64,000 nucleotides of DNA from Streptomyces rapamycinicus NRRL 5491 (GTDB taxonomy: Bacteria > Actinomycetota > Actinomycetes > Streptomycetales > Streptomycetaceae). Numbering within the stretch: position 1 is the stretch's first letter; each line of letters begins with the position of its first letter. Made by a program: the position numbers and the translations under genes. The notes beneath the pieces are model-generated. The model searched no databases and was not told the DNA's origin. It was given only the letters and a program-made list of their open reading frames with translations. Below are positions 53,137 to 61,903 of the stretch, one piece after another. Location: the NCBI RefSeq assembly GCF_024298965.1, contig NZ_CP085193.1:6820001-6884000 (forward strand). Reading direction: 5' to 3'.

Positions 53137-55158
53137 ATGAGTGCCACCGCAACCCGCCCCTCCACCGACCCCGCCACCGAACCGGCGGCCACCGGGTCGG
53201 CGGCGGACGAGACGCGCCCGTCCCTGTTGAGCGCCGTCGTGCACAGCCATGCCGCGCGCAAGCTGGCGGTGCTCGTGGTGATCGCCGTCGTGCTGGTGCC
53301 GATCGCGCACGCGAAGTGGGCGAGCGGCAGCTGGCCCGACGCGCTGACCGTCGATGTGTCCGGACCGCTCGGAAGGGCCAGCGACTGGATCCTCGACAAC
53401 CGGGACAGTCACTGGATCTTCCTCTACTTCTTCGGCCACATCAGCAACGTCATCATCATCGGCGTCCGCGCCGTCTACGTCGCCCTGCTCGCCCTCGGCT
53501 GGGCCGGTGTCACCGCCGGGCTGACCTTGGTCGCCTGGCGGGTCGCCGGGGTGCGGATCGCGGTGACGACCCTGGTGTCCTTCGCCGTCTGCGGACTGCT
53601 GGGCATGTGGGTGCCGACGATGCAGACGCTCGCGCTGATGGTCATCGCCGTCACCGCGTCCGTCGTCATCGGCGGACTGCTGGGGCTGGCCGGCGGCCTC
53701 TCGGAATGGGCGTTCCGGGTGCAGAGGCCGGTGCTCGACACCATGCAGGTGCTGCCCGCGTTCGCGTATCTGCTGCCCGTTGTGATGATCTTCGGCAACG
53801 GTGTGCCCGGCGCGGTGCTGGCCACCGTGATCTACGCGGCTCCGCCCATGGCCCGGCTCACCGCCCTCGGCCTGCGCGGCGCGGACGCCGGGGTGCTGGA
53901 GGCGGTGACCTCGCTGGGCGCCACCTGGCGGCAGCGGCTGCTGTCCGCCCGGCTGCCGCTGGCCCGCAAGGAGCTGCTGCTGGGCGTCAACCAGACGATC
54001 ATGATGGCGCTGTCCATGGCCGTGATCGCGTCCGTGATCGGCGGCGGTGGTCTCGGTGACCGCGTCTACCAGGCACTGTCCAGCGTTGACGTCGGCAAGG
54101 CGCTCGCCGCGGGACTCCCCATCGTGCTCCTCGCCATCGTGATGGACCGCACCATCGGAGCGGCGGGCGAGCGGATCGGCGAGCCCCCGGCCGAGGGCGG
54201 GCCCCGGCTGCTGCGCGGCTGGCCCGCGTGGGCGGGCGTCGGGGTGATCACCGTGGTGGTGACCCTCGTCGGACGGCTGGCCGGGTCCCAGACCTGGCCG
54301 ACCGGGTGGACCGTCGCCATCGAGGAGCCGGTCAACCAGTTCAAGGAGTGGATGGTCGACCACCTCTACACCGGAGTGCCGGTCGTCGGCGGCACTGCCG
54401 AATGGGCCGCGGACTACGTCAAGTGGATCCTCGACCCGCTGCGTGAGGGGCTGCAGGGCATCCCGTGGTACGGAATCCTGCTGATCGTCGCGGCGCTGGC
54501 CTGGCTGATCGGCACCTGGGGCACCGCGCTGACCGCCACCGCCGCCATGGCGGCGATCGGGGTGCTCGGGGTGTGGGCGCCGTCCATGGACACCCTCTCC
54601 CAGGTACTGGCGGCTGTCTTCGTCACGCTGGTCCTGGGTTTCGCGATCGGCATCTGGGCCGCGCGCAGCACCCGGCTGGAGCGGATGATGCGACCGGTGC
54701 TGGACATGTTCCAGACCATGCCGCAGTTCGTGTACCTGATCCCCGTGGTCGCGCTGTTCGGTGTCGGCCGTGCCCCGGCGGCCGCCGCGGCCATCGTCTA
54801 CGCGCTGCCCGCCGTCATCCGCATCACCACCCAGGGGCTGCGGAACGTGGACCCGGCGGCGCTGGAGTCGGCGCGCTCGCTCGGTGCCACCCAGGGGCAG
54901 CAGCTGCGCCAGGTTCAGCTCCCGCTGGCCCGCCCGGCGCTGCTGCTCGCCGTCAACCAGGGCGTGGTGCTGGTGCTGGCCGTGGTCGTCATCGGCGGTC
55001 TGGTCGGCTCCGGCGCGCTCGGCTACGACGTGCTGTTCGGCCTGGCGCAGGGCGATCTGGCCACCGGTCTGGTCGCCGGCGCGGCGATCGTCTGCCTGGG
55101 GCTGATGCTCGACCGGGTCACCCAGCCGACCTCGCGCCGCGACAAGAAGGGGGCCTGA
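53137..55158 (+). CDS. Fused double permease of the betaine/proline ABC transporter
   Basis: 673 residues: two OpuAB/ProW-type permease units in one chain. Unit 1 (about 30-350) has VLDTMQVLPAFAYLLPVVMI and the EAA loop LGATWRQRLLSARLPLARKE. Unit 2 (about 370-670) has VLDMFQTMPQFVYLIPVVAL and LGATQGQQLRQVQLPLARPA. Homologues normally have one such unit that homodimerises, so the fusion gives a built-in heterodimer. About 12 or more helices. A 46-bp gap follows the ATPase gene; the lipoprotein starts one base after this stop. Confidence 0.93.
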   Translation: MSATATRPSTDPATEPAATGSAADETRPSLLSAVVHSHAARKLAVLVVIAVVLVPIAHAKWASGSWPDALTVDVSGPLGRASDWILDNRDSHWIFLYFFGHISNVIIIGVRAVYVALLALGWAGVTAGLTLVAWRVAGVRIAVTTLVSFAVCGLLGMWVPTMQTLALMVIAVTASVVIGGLLGLAGGLSEWAFRVQRPVLDTMQVLPAFAYLLPVVMIFGNGVPGAVLATVIYAAPPMARLTALGLRGADAGVLEAVTSLGATWRQRLLSARLPLARKELLLGVNQTIMMALSMAVIASVIGGGGLGDRVYQALSSVDVGKALAAGLPIVLLAIVMDRTIGAAGERIGEPPAEGGPRLLRGWPAWAGVGVITVVVTLVGRLAGSQTWPTGWTVAIEEPVNQFKEWMVDHLYTGVPVVGGTAEWAADYVKWILDPLREGLQGIPWYGILLIVAALAWLIGTWGTALTATAAMAAIGVLGVWAPSMDTLSQVLAAVFVTLVLGFAIGIWAARSTRLERMMRPVLDMFQTMPQFVYLIPVVALFGVGRAPAAAAAIVYALPAVIRITTQGLRNVDPAALESARSLGATQGQQLRQVQLPLARPALLLAVNQGVVLVLAVVVIGGLVGSGALGYDVLFGLAQGDLATGLVAGAAIVCLGLMLDRVTQPTSRRDKKGA

Positions 55159-55159
55159 G

Positions 55160-56149
55160 ATGGCTACGGCCCGTACGCATCGCCTTCGGCGGCTGCTGAT
55201 GGCCGCCACCGGGGCCACGGCCCTGCTCACCGCGACCGGCTGCGGCGCGGCGGACATGACCAAGCAGTCCTCGCCGTACGCCAATGTGGGCGGCGCGAAG
55301 AGCGTCACGCTCTCGGTCCAGTCCTGGGTCGGCGCCCAGTCCAATGTCGCGGTCGCCCAGTATCTGCTGGAGCACGAGTTGGGCTACCACGTCGACACCG
55401 TCCAGGTGGACGAGATTCCGGCGTGGGACGCGCTCAGCCAGGGCCGGGTGGACGCGATCCTGGAGGACTGGGGCCACCCGGAGCAGGAGCAGCGCTACGT
55501 CAAGGACAAGAAGCTGATCGTGCCGGGCGGCGGCCTCGGCGTCACCGGCCATATCGGCTGGTGGGTGCCGAAGTACTTCGCCGACGCCCACCCGGACGTC
55601 CTGGACTGGAAGAACCTCAACAAGTACGCGAAGACCTTCAAGACCGCGGAGAGCGGCGGCAAGGGCCAGCTGCTGGACGGTTCACCGTCGTATGTCACCA
55701 ATGACAAGGCGCTGGTGAAGAACCTGAAGCTGAACTACCAGATTGTCTTCGCGGGTTCGGAAGCGGCGCAGATCACCCAGATCAAGCAGTTCGCCAAGTC
55801 GAAGAAGCCGTTCCTGTCGTACTGGTACGAGCCGCAGTGGCTGTTCAACCAGGTGCCGATGGTCGAGGTCAAGCTGCCCAAGTACACGGACAAGTGCGCC
55901 AATGAGGGCACCAAGGACCCCGAGTCCATCGACTGCGCCTACCCGACCACACCGCTGCAGAAGTACCTGAACGCGGACTTCGCGAAGAAGGGCGGCAAGG
56001 CGTCGGCATTCCTGAAGAAGTTCCACTGGACCAAGGAGGACCAGAACGAGGTGTCCGAATTGATCGCCTCGAAGGGGATGTCGGCGCAGGACGCCGCGAA
56101 GAAGTGGGTCGAGGCGCATCCGGACGTCTGGAAGAAGTGGCTGCCCTGA
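55160..56149 (+). CDS. Glycine betaine-binding lipoprotein (OpuAC/ProX type)
   Basis: 329 residues. Lipoprotein signal: TARTHRLRRLLMAATGATAL then LLTATGC with lipid-bearing Cys. Ligand-box tryptophans are suggested by VQSWVGAQSN, ILEDWGHPEQ and HIGWWVPKY, as expected for quaternary ammonium binding. Substrate-binding protein of the ABC importer. RBS AGAAGGGGG overlaps the permease end. Terminator at its stop (56143-56169). Confidence 0.93.
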   Translation: MATARTHRLRRLLMAATGATALLTATGCGAADMTKQSSPYANVGGAKSVTLSVQSWVGAQSNVAVAQYLLEHELGYHVDTVQVDEIPAWDALSQGRVDAILEDWGHPEQEQRYVKDKKLIVPGGGLGVTGHIGWWVPKYFADAHPDVLDWKNLNKYAKTFKTAESGGKGQLLDGSPSYVTNDKALVKNLKLNYQIVFAGSEAAQITQIKQFAKSKKPFLSYWYEPQWLFNQVPMVEVKLPKYTDKCANEGTKDPESIDCAYPTTPLQKYLNADFAKKGGKASAFLKKFHWTKEDQNEVSELIASKGMSAQDAAKKWVEAHPDVWKKWLP

Positions 56150-56169
56150 GCCCGGATCGCGCTCAGGGC
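56143..56169 (+). terminator. Terminator overlapping the stop of the betaine-binding gene
   Basis: GCCCTGAGC (56143-56151) pairs exactly with GCTCAGGGC (56161-56169); 9-nt loop. Confidence 0.8.
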
Positions 56170-56185
56170 GGCCTGGGCGACCGGA

Positions 56186-56758
56186 TTACTTGAGGAAGCC
56201 CGCGGTGTCGAGATCGAGGCCGAGCGGTTCGGGGAGCGTCAGTTTCTCCCCGAACATCGCTCGGTGCTCATCGCGGTAGAGGCCCTTCCCGTCGGGATGC
56301 GAGTACACGGTCGTGCTCCCGTCGCCGTCGTGCGGGTCGATCAGCAAATAGATCGGCACGTTGGAGTGCGCGTAGCCCTTGACCTTGGCTGTGAGATCGC
56401 GGTCCCGGGTAGAAGGCGAGGTGATCTCGGCGACGAGCAGAACGTGATCAGCGTTGAGCTGCCAGTCGTCGGGGCTGCTTGTGGCGCCGGATTTGTAAAC
56501 GACCAGGTCAGGGATGTATCGCTCCTCGGTGGCGGGCAAGAAGACTGTCGTGGTGTTGGTGACGAACCAGTCCTCCGGTACTCCCTGGTTGAGCCATCGC
56601 TGCAACCGCGCGTAAAGCTCGTTGTGGAAAATCGTGGGCGTCGGTGAGATGACGATCTCCCCCCCGATGAGTTCCGCTCGCTTCCCCTCCGGCAACTCAA
56701 GCCGGGCATGGATATCGAGCAGAGTTTCGAACTCTTGGTCGGGCAGTGGCGCCGTCAT
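56186..56758 (-). CDS. Uma2 family (DUF820) endonuclease-like protein
   Basis: 190 residues from the ATG at 56758 (GGGAGG seven nt upstream); an ATG at 56773 would add five. PD-(D/E)XK-like core: RYIPDLVVY (Asp), VLLVAEITSPST (Glu), and AKVKGYAHSNVPIYLLIDPHD (Lys). Low identity to the copy at 7516, so it represents another Uma2 subfamily. Slightly lower G+C than its neighbours. Role unsettled. Its 3' end faces the betaine operon. Confidence 0.88.
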   Translation of the reverse strand: MTAPLPDQEFETLLDIHARLELPEGKRAELIGGEIVISPTPTIFHNELYARLQRWLNQGVPEDWFVTNTTTVFLPATEERYIPDLVVYKSGATSSPDDWQLNADHVLLVAEITSPSTRDRDLTAKVKGYAHSNVPIYLLIDPHDGDGSTTVYSHPDGKGLYRDEHRAMFGEKLTLPEPLGLDLDTAGFLK

Positions 56759-56872
56759 CACGAGACCTCCCATTGGCGGGTCCCCCTTCTGGCTGTGTGC
56801 CTTCGTGCCGTACTGCCATGCGGGGGCCTGTCACCATCATGCGTTATGTGGTGACTCCGCCGTCGGTTAACG

Positions 56873-56902
56873 GCCCCCGTCGTCAATAACGACGACGGGG
56901 GC
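56873..56902 (-). terminator. Terminator of the AhpD-like gene
   Basis: GCCCCCGTCGTC (56873-56884) pairs exactly with GACGACGGGGGC (56891-56902), loop aataac. It lies just after the minus-strand gene ending at 56909. Confidence 0.88.
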
Positions 56903-56908
56903 AGATGG

Positions 56909-57388
56909 TCACACGTTCGGCTTGTAGGCACCGGGGGCCATGCGGGTGGTCACACCGATCCGGTTCCAGGCGTTGATGGTGAAGATCAGGGCGATGAGCT
57001 GGGCCAGCTCCCGCTCCTCGAAGTGCTTGGCGGCCCGCTCGTAGACCTCGTCCTGGACGAAGCCGTCGGTCAGGACGGTGACGGCCTCCGTCAGGGCGAG
57101 GGCTGCCTGCTCCTTCTCGGTGTAGAGGTCGCCGGCCTCCTCCCAGGCGTTGAGGAGGTACAGGCGGTCCTCGGCCTCGCCCGCCGCGCGGGCGTCCTTG
57201 GTGTGCATGTCGATGCAGAAGGCGCAGTGGTTGAGCTGTGAGGCACGGACCTTGACCAGTTCGGCCAGCGTCGGGTCGACGCCCTTTCTGGCGGCCGCGT
57301 CCAGGGTGACCATGGCCTTGTAGACCTCGGGGGCTGCCTTGGCGAACTGCATCCGGGGGCCGTGTGCGTGAGAAGTTCCGGTAGTCAT
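56909..57388 (-). CDS. Carboxymuconolactone decarboxylase/AhpD-like protein
   Basis: 159 residues. All-helical CMD/AhpD fold with the redox CxxC in QLNHCAFCIDMHTKDARAAG, preceded by LAELVKVRASQ; the His three after the second Cys matches alkylhydroperoxidase-type members. Probably a peroxidase-like or thiol-redox protein. Divergent from a MocR-type regulator 46 bp away, a pairing often seen in actinobacteria, so probably controlled by it. Confidence 0.92.
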   Translation of the reverse strand: MTTGTSHAHGPRMQFAKAAPEVYKAMVTLDAAARKGVDPTLAELVKVRASQLNHCAFCIDMHTKDARAAGEAEDRLYLLNAWEEAGDLYTEKEQAALALTEAVTVLTDGFVQDEVYERAAKHFEERELAQLIALIFTINAWNRIGVTTRMAPGAYKPNV

Positions 57389-57434
57389 GGCTCCACGCTA
57401 GAGGCCGGGCGGCCCAGGGGTATGGTCCATTTCC

Positions 57435-58943
57435 ATGACGGATTCATGGGCCACTTCGAGGAGTGACCCCGGACAGCGGACGGACGCCCCCGGACAGCGG
57501 GCGGACGGCCCGGCCGGGCCGGGGGCGGATCTCCATCTGGATCTGCTGCGGGGCGGCGGGGCCGGGGTGCGGGACGCGCTCATCCGCGCCCTGCGCGACG
57601 CCGTCCGCGGCGGGCGGCTCGCACCGGGCACCCGGCTGCCCTCCTCCCGCTCCCTCGCCGCCGACCTCGGTATCGCCCGGAACACCGTGGCCGACGCCTA
57701 CGGGGAACTGGTGGCCGAGGGCTGGCTGACGGCCCGGCAGGGCTCGGGCACCCGGGTCGCCCGGCGCGTCGTACCGCCCGAGCCCGCGCCGCCGCGCACA
57801 CCCCCGCCCGCCGCCGTGGCCGCCACCCGGCCCACCTACGATCTGCGGGCCGGTCAGCCCGATGTCTCGGCCTTCCCCCGGTCCGCCTGGCTCTCCGCGG
57901 CCCGGCGCGCCCTGACCGCCGCGCCGAACGACGCCTTCGGCTACGGCGACCCCGCCGGACGGCCCGAGTTGCGGCGGGTCCTGGCCGACTATCTGGCGCG
58001 CGCCCGCGGGGTGCGGGCCGCGCCCGAACGGATCGTGGTCTGCGCGGGGTTCGTCCAGGGGCTGGCCCTGCTCAGCAGGGTGCGGGCGAAGGCCGGACAC
58101 CGTGAGGTGGGCGTGGAGTCCTACGGGCTCGACGTCCACTGGAACGTGATGCGCGGGGCCGGGCTGCGCACCGTGCCGCTGCCGGTCGATCAGCGGGGTG
58201 CGCGGACGGCGGAGCTGGACCGGTCGGCCGGGCTGCGGACCGTTCTGCTCACCCCGGCGCATCAGTTCCCCACCGGGGTCTCGCTGGACCCCGACCGGCG
58301 CGCCGCCGTGGTCGACTGGGCGTCGCGGGTGGGCGGGCTGGTCCTGGAGGACGACTACGACGGGGAGTTCCGCTATGACCGTCACCCGGTCGGGGCGCTC
58401 CAGGGGCTCGACCCCGAGCATGTGGTCTATCTGGGCACCGCCAGCAAGAGCCTGGCGCCCGCGCTGCGGCTGGCGTGGATGGTGGTGCCGGACCATCTGC
58501 TGGACGACGTCCTGGCGTTCAAGGCGACCGGGGAGTGGCAGTCGGGCGCGCTGGACCAGCTGACGCTCGCGGAGTTCATCGACTCCGGGGCGTACGACCG
58601 CCATGTGCGTGGCATGCGGATGCGCTATCGGCGGCGCCGCGACCAACTGGTGGCGGCGCTCGCCGAACGCGCCCCGCGGGTGCGGGTCACCGGCATCGCG
58701 GCGGGGCTGCACGCGGTGCTCCAACTGCCGCCCGGTACCGAGCGGTCCGTGGTGCAGGGCGCGGCCTGGCAGAGCCTCGCCCTGGAGGGGCTGTCCCGCT
58801 ACCGCTACCGCGAGCGGCGGGGGCCGGACGAGCCCGGACCGGGTCCGGACGGGCAGTCGGACGCGCTGGTCTTCGCCTATGGCGCCCCGCCCGACCACGC
58901 CTTCACAGGCGCGCTGGAGGCGCTGTGCCGGGTGCTGCCCTGA
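57435..58943 (+). CDS. MocR-family (GntR/aminotransferase) transcriptional regulator
   Basis: 502 residues. GntR-type winged helix at about 35-110 (LIRALRDAVRGGRLAPGTRL; DLGIARNTVADAYGELVAEG; GSGTRVARR), then a fold-type I aminotransferase-like domain with the PLP lysine in LGTASKSLAPALRLAWMV and Asp-Tyr in EDDYDGEFRYD. MocR proteins use PLP as a sensor. No clear RBS: TATGGT lies 9 bp before the ATG, so the mRNA may be leaderless. ATGGTCCAT (57422-57430) is a possible half-operator. Likely regulates the divergent AhpD-like gene. Confidence 0.93.
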   Translation: MTDSWATSRSDPGQRTDAPGQRADGPAGPGADLHLDLLRGGGAGVRDALIRALRDAVRGGRLAPGTRLPSSRSLAADLGIARNTVADAYGELVAEGWLTARQGSGTRVARRVVPPEPAPPRTPPPAAVAATRPTYDLRAGQPDVSAFPRSAWLSAARRALTAAPNDAFGYGDPAGRPELRRVLADYLARARGVRAAPERIVVCAGFVQGLALLSRVRAKAGHREVGVESYGLDVHWNVMRGAGLRTVPLPVDQRGARTAELDRSAGLRTVLLTPAHQFPTGVSLDPDRRAAVVDWASRVGGLVLEDDYDGEFRYDRHPVGALQGLDPEHVVYLGTASKSLAPALRLAWMVVPDHLLDDVLAFKATGEWQSGALDQLTLAEFIDSGAYDRHVRGMRMRYRRRRDQLVAALAERAPRVRVTGIAAGLHAVLQLPPGTERSVVQGAAWQSLALEGLSRYRYRERRGPDEPGPGPDGQSDALVFAYGAPPDHAFTGALEALCRVLP

Positions 58944-59294
58944 CGCCCCACACGTCGGTCAGGCAGTCCCCGTCCAGCACTAACTAGAAAACACGCAGCG
59001 TGTACGTCCCCTCCTGGTTCAACATGCAAGACCACCCATGGGTGCGCGGGGAACCGAGTTCCGCCAGGAATATCCCCATCGCTTTACATTGGGCATGGGT
59101 CTTGAAGTTGCCGATAACTGACTGCGACCGTTACGAAGCAAAATGCAGCTCCTTAGAAGGTAATTTCAGCAGATAGCGTTGGCCGCTATCCGCAACAGGA
59201 CATCACGGAGATCCACCGGGATCATCAGCCAGAATTGTTCTGATCCGGCACTACCTCGTGGCACCGAACGGGGGCGGTACTGAGGGGAGGTTCG
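58944..59294. other. Lower-GC intergenic region before the LysR gene
   Basis: About 350 bp, clearly richer in A+T than its surroundings (e.g. gaagcaaaatgcagctcctt). A 50-codon ORF at 59024-59176 has codon use unlike the host and no recognisable product. Probably regulatory sequence or the remains of a lost gene. No terminator stem was identified after the MocR gene. Confidence 0.5.
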
Positions 59295-60167
59295 ATGGAG
59301 ATCCGCTTACTGCGCTACGTGGTGACTTTGGCCGAGGAGCTGCATTTCGGGCGGGCGGCCGAACGGCATCACATCTCGCAGCAGCCCTTCGGGCAGTACA
59401 TCCGGCGTCTCGAACGCGAGGTAGGCGCTTCGCTGTTCGAGCGGACCAGTCGGCGGGTGACCCCGACCCCGGCGGGTGTGCGGCTCGTGGCCGAGGCCCG
59501 GGTGCTGCTCGAGGTGGTGGACCAGCTCGCCGAGCGCGCCAGGTCCGAGGGCGCGGGACGGGACGAGCGGACGCTGCGCCTCGGGGTGCTCGGATTCGGA
59601 GCGGGGCAGCGGTGGGATGACCTGCGTGCGGCGCTGAACGCTCAGGTACCCGGATTGTGCGTCGACTACGTCGACCTGGACTGGTCCACGCAATACCGCG
59701 CCGTGCTCGACCGCACCGTGGACGCCGGGATCATGTGGCACGCCGGTCCGGTGGAGGGGTTGCGGTCCGACGTCGTCCTGTCGTCACCCCGCGTCGCGGT
59801 GGTGCCCGCCCGGTCGCAGCTTGCCGATGCCACGTCGCTGACCATGGACGATGTCGCCGACGGGCCATGGCTGGCGACTCCACGCCTGAGCCCGGCCTTG
59901 CGCGAATGGCTCGGCCCCGCCGCCGAGCCGGGGCCGAACGCACCGGTCGTCCGTCAGCCGGCCGCCATCCCGACCGCCGTCGCCACCAGCGGATACATCT
60001 CGCTGCACGCGGAAGTGGCACGCGACTTCTATCCACGCCCCGATGTGCGGTTCGTTCCCCTGGAGGGAGCGGCCCCGGAGATCGCCGTCGTCACACGAGC
60101 CGACGACAAGCGGCCGACCATCGCCGCCCTCCGGCGAGCGGCGCGCTTCGCGGAAGCGCGAGGTTAA
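59295..60167 (+). CDS. LysR-family transcriptional regulator, TTA codon at residue 5
   Basis: 290 residues; GGGGAGG upstream of the ATG. Helix-turn-helix at the N-terminus (YVVTLAEELHFGRAAERHHI; SQQPFGQYIRRLEREVGASL; FERTSRRVTPTPAG), then the periplasmic-binding-like effector domain (LRLGVLGFGAG; YVDLDWSTQYRAVLDRTVDA). The fifth codon is TTA (59307), so translation should need the bldA tRNA. No divergent partner gene; target and inducer unknown. The upstream 350 bp is lower in G+C. Confidence 0.92.
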   Translation: MEIRLLRYVVTLAEELHFGRAAERHHISQQPFGQYIRRLEREVGASLFERTSRRVTPTPAGVRLVAEARVLLEVVDQLAERARSEGAGRDERTLRLGVLGFGAGQRWDDLRAALNAQVPGLCVDYVDLDWSTQYRAVLDRTVDAGIMWHAGPVEGLRSDVVLSSPRVAVVPARSQLADATSLTMDDVADGPWLATPRLSPALREWLGPAAEPGPNAPVVRQPAAIPTAVATSGYISLHAEVARDFYPRPDVRFVPLEGAAPEIAVVTRADDKRPTIAALRRAARFAEARG

Positions 60168-60265
60168 GGTGGTCGGTCACGGCCCCGGGCGGGACGAGGG
60201 CCGCGGGTGGGACGACTGCCTCGGAGGAGATGACGGCCTCGGGGGACAGGAACGGGGAGACGGGG

Positions 60266-60616
60266 ATGGAACGGAAGACGACACGGCGGCTGCGGTCGAG
60301 CACGGTGATCCTGGGCGGTATGGGCGCGCTGGCGGCGGCACTCACCTCCTGTGGTTCGGAACCGGACAAGCGCTGTGTGGACCGGGACAGCTATGACGCG
60401 GTGAACGGCTATCGGGTCGTCGACTCCAGTGCCTGCAAGGGCTCTTCGTCCACCACGGGCGGCAAGGGCAAGAAGAGCCGGGGCACATCGGGCGTCGACG
60501 GCGAGTGGTACTACGACTCCGATGTCAGCGGCCGCTGGGCGGACTACGGCACCTTCGACAAGAGCAAGGCGGCCGACCGGGGCGGCTTCGGCTGCTCGGG
60601 CTCCGGCGGCGGCTGA
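60266..60616 (+). CDS. Small lipoprotein upstream of the GSP-synthase-like gene
   Basis: 116 residues from the ATG at 60266 (CGGGGAGACGGGG upstream). Lipoprotein signal: basic ERKTTRRLRSS, a hydrophobic core and lipobox LTSC. The mature part has CVDRDSYDAVNGYRVVDSSA, a Ser/Gly/Lys linker and an end rich in Trp/Tyr/Gly (WYYDSDVSGRWADYG; DRGGFGCSGSGGG), with three cysteines besides the lipidated one. Only 15 bp before the glutathionylspermidine synthase-like gene, hence one transcript. Function unknown. Confidence 0.82.
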   Translation: MERKTTRRLRSSTVILGGMGALAAALTSCGSEPDKRCVDRDSYDAVNGYRVVDSSACKGSSSTTGGKGKKSRGTSGVDGEWYYDSDVSGRWADYGTFDKSKAADRGGFGCSGSGGG

Positions 60617-60631
60617 GCGGGCCGCCCCACG

Positions 60632-61819
60632 ATGAAGCGCCACACCATCGACCCCCGCCCCGACTGGCAGTCCACGGTGGAGGAGCAGGGGGTCATCTAT
60701 CCGCTGACCCGCTACCCGGACGGCTCGCTGCGCCCCTACTGGGACGAGAGCGCCTACTACGCCTTCTCGCTGCCCGAGGTCGAGGCGCTGGAGGAGGTCG
60801 TCGAGGAGCTGCACCGGATGTCGCTGGCGGCGGCCGCCCATATCGTCGGGACCGGCCGCTTCGCCGACCTCGGCATCGACGATCCGCGGCTGGCCGGGCT
60901 GATCGCCGAGTCCTGGCACCGCAGGGCCGAACAGCCCAGCGTCTACGGCCGGTTCGATCTGCGCCACGACGGTGAGTCGGGCCCGGCGAAGCTGCTGGAG
61001 TACAACGCCGACACACCCACCTCGCTGGTGGAGGCGGCCGGCGCGCAGTGGTTCTGGATGGAGGACCGCTTCCCGGGCGCCGACCAGTGGAACTCCCTCC
61101 ATGAGCGGCTGGTGGACGCCTGGCGCGCTCAGGCGGCGCTGCTGCCGGCGGGGACGCCCCTGTACTTCGCCCATTCGGCCGGGGACGAGCTGGGCGAGGA
61201 CCTGATGACGGTGGCCTACCTCCGCGAGACGGCCGAGCAGGCCGGGCTGAGGACCGAGGCGATCTCCATGGAGGACATCGGCTGGGAACGGCTGTCGGGC
61301 CGCTTCGTGGACAAGCGGTTCCGCTTCATCCGGAGCTGCTTCAAGCTCTACCCCTGGGAGTGGCTGGCCACCGACCGGTTCGGCCCGCATGTGCTGGACA
61401 CGCTGGACAACGGCGGCGGCACCGGATCCACCCTGTGGATCGAACCGGCCTGGAAGATGCTGCTGTCCAACAAGGCGCTGCTGGCCGTGTTGTGGGAGCT
61501 CTTCCCGGGCCACCCCCATCTGCTGCCCGCCTACCTCGACGGCCCCCGGGAACTGGCCCGCACCACCGGCTATGTGGCCAAACCGCTGCTGGGCCGCGAG
61601 GGAGCGGGAGTCACCGTGCATCCGCCGGGCGAGGAGCCCGTCGTGCGCGACGAGCCGTGCTGCTACCAGGAACTGGCGCCGCTGCCCGACTTCGACGGCA
61701 ACCGCGTGGTGCTCGGCGCCTGGGTGGTCGAGGGCGAGTCGGCGGGGCTCGGCATCCGCGAGTCGGCGGGGCTGGTGACGGATGAGTACGCGCGCTTCCT
61801 CCCGCACGTCATCCTCTGA
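60632..61819 (+). CDS. Glutathionylspermidine synthase family protein
   Basis: 395 residues with the GSP_synth ATP-grasp-like fold: LLEYNADTPTSLVEAAG, ERFRF-type core KRFRFIRSCFKLYPWEWLAT, and AKPLLGREGAGVTV near the end. Family members ligate an amine to a glycine carboxyl group. Actinobacteria lack glutathione and trypanothione, so the natural substrate here is unknown. Relatives such as YjfC/YgiC act as carboxylate-amine ligases on peptides. Co-transcribed with the upstream lipoprotein, suggesting a periplasm-linked job. Confidence 0.9.
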   Translation: MKRHTIDPRPDWQSTVEEQGVIYPLTRYPDGSLRPYWDESAYYAFSLPEVEALEEVVEELHRMSLAAAAHIVGTGRFADLGIDDPRLAGLIAESWHRRAEQPSVYGRFDLRHDGESGPAKLLEYNADTPTSLVEAAGAQWFWMEDRFPGADQWNSLHERLVDAWRAQAALLPAGTPLYFAHSAGDELGEDLMTVAYLRETAEQAGLRTEAISMEDIGWERLSGRFVDKRFRFIRSCFKLYPWEWLATDRFGPHVLDTLDNGGGTGSTLWIEPAWKMLLSNKALLAVLWELFPGHPHLLPAYLDGPRELARTTGYVAKPLLGREGAGVTVHPPGEEPVVRDEPCCYQELAPLPDFDGNRVVLGAWVVEGESAGLGIRESAGLVTDEYARFLPHVIL

Positions 61820-61825
61820 GCCGCG

Positions 61826-61898
61826 CGGGCCCACCGAGCTGTACGGGCCCACCGAGCTGTACCGGGGCCACCGAGCTGTACGGGCCCACCGAGCGGTA
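61826..61898. repeat. 18-bp tandem repeat, four copies
   Basis: Units of cgggcccaccgagctgta at 61826-61843 and 61844-61861, a 19-bp variant at 61862-61880, and a fourth at 61881-61898. They fill the gap between convergent GSP-synthase-like and rocD genes. Confidence 0.92.
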
Positions 61899-61903
61899 CG
61901 CGT

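Noticed and set aside
59024..59176. Short 50-codon ORF upstream of the LysR gene
   Set aside because: No RBS, codon use unlike the host, no recognisable product.
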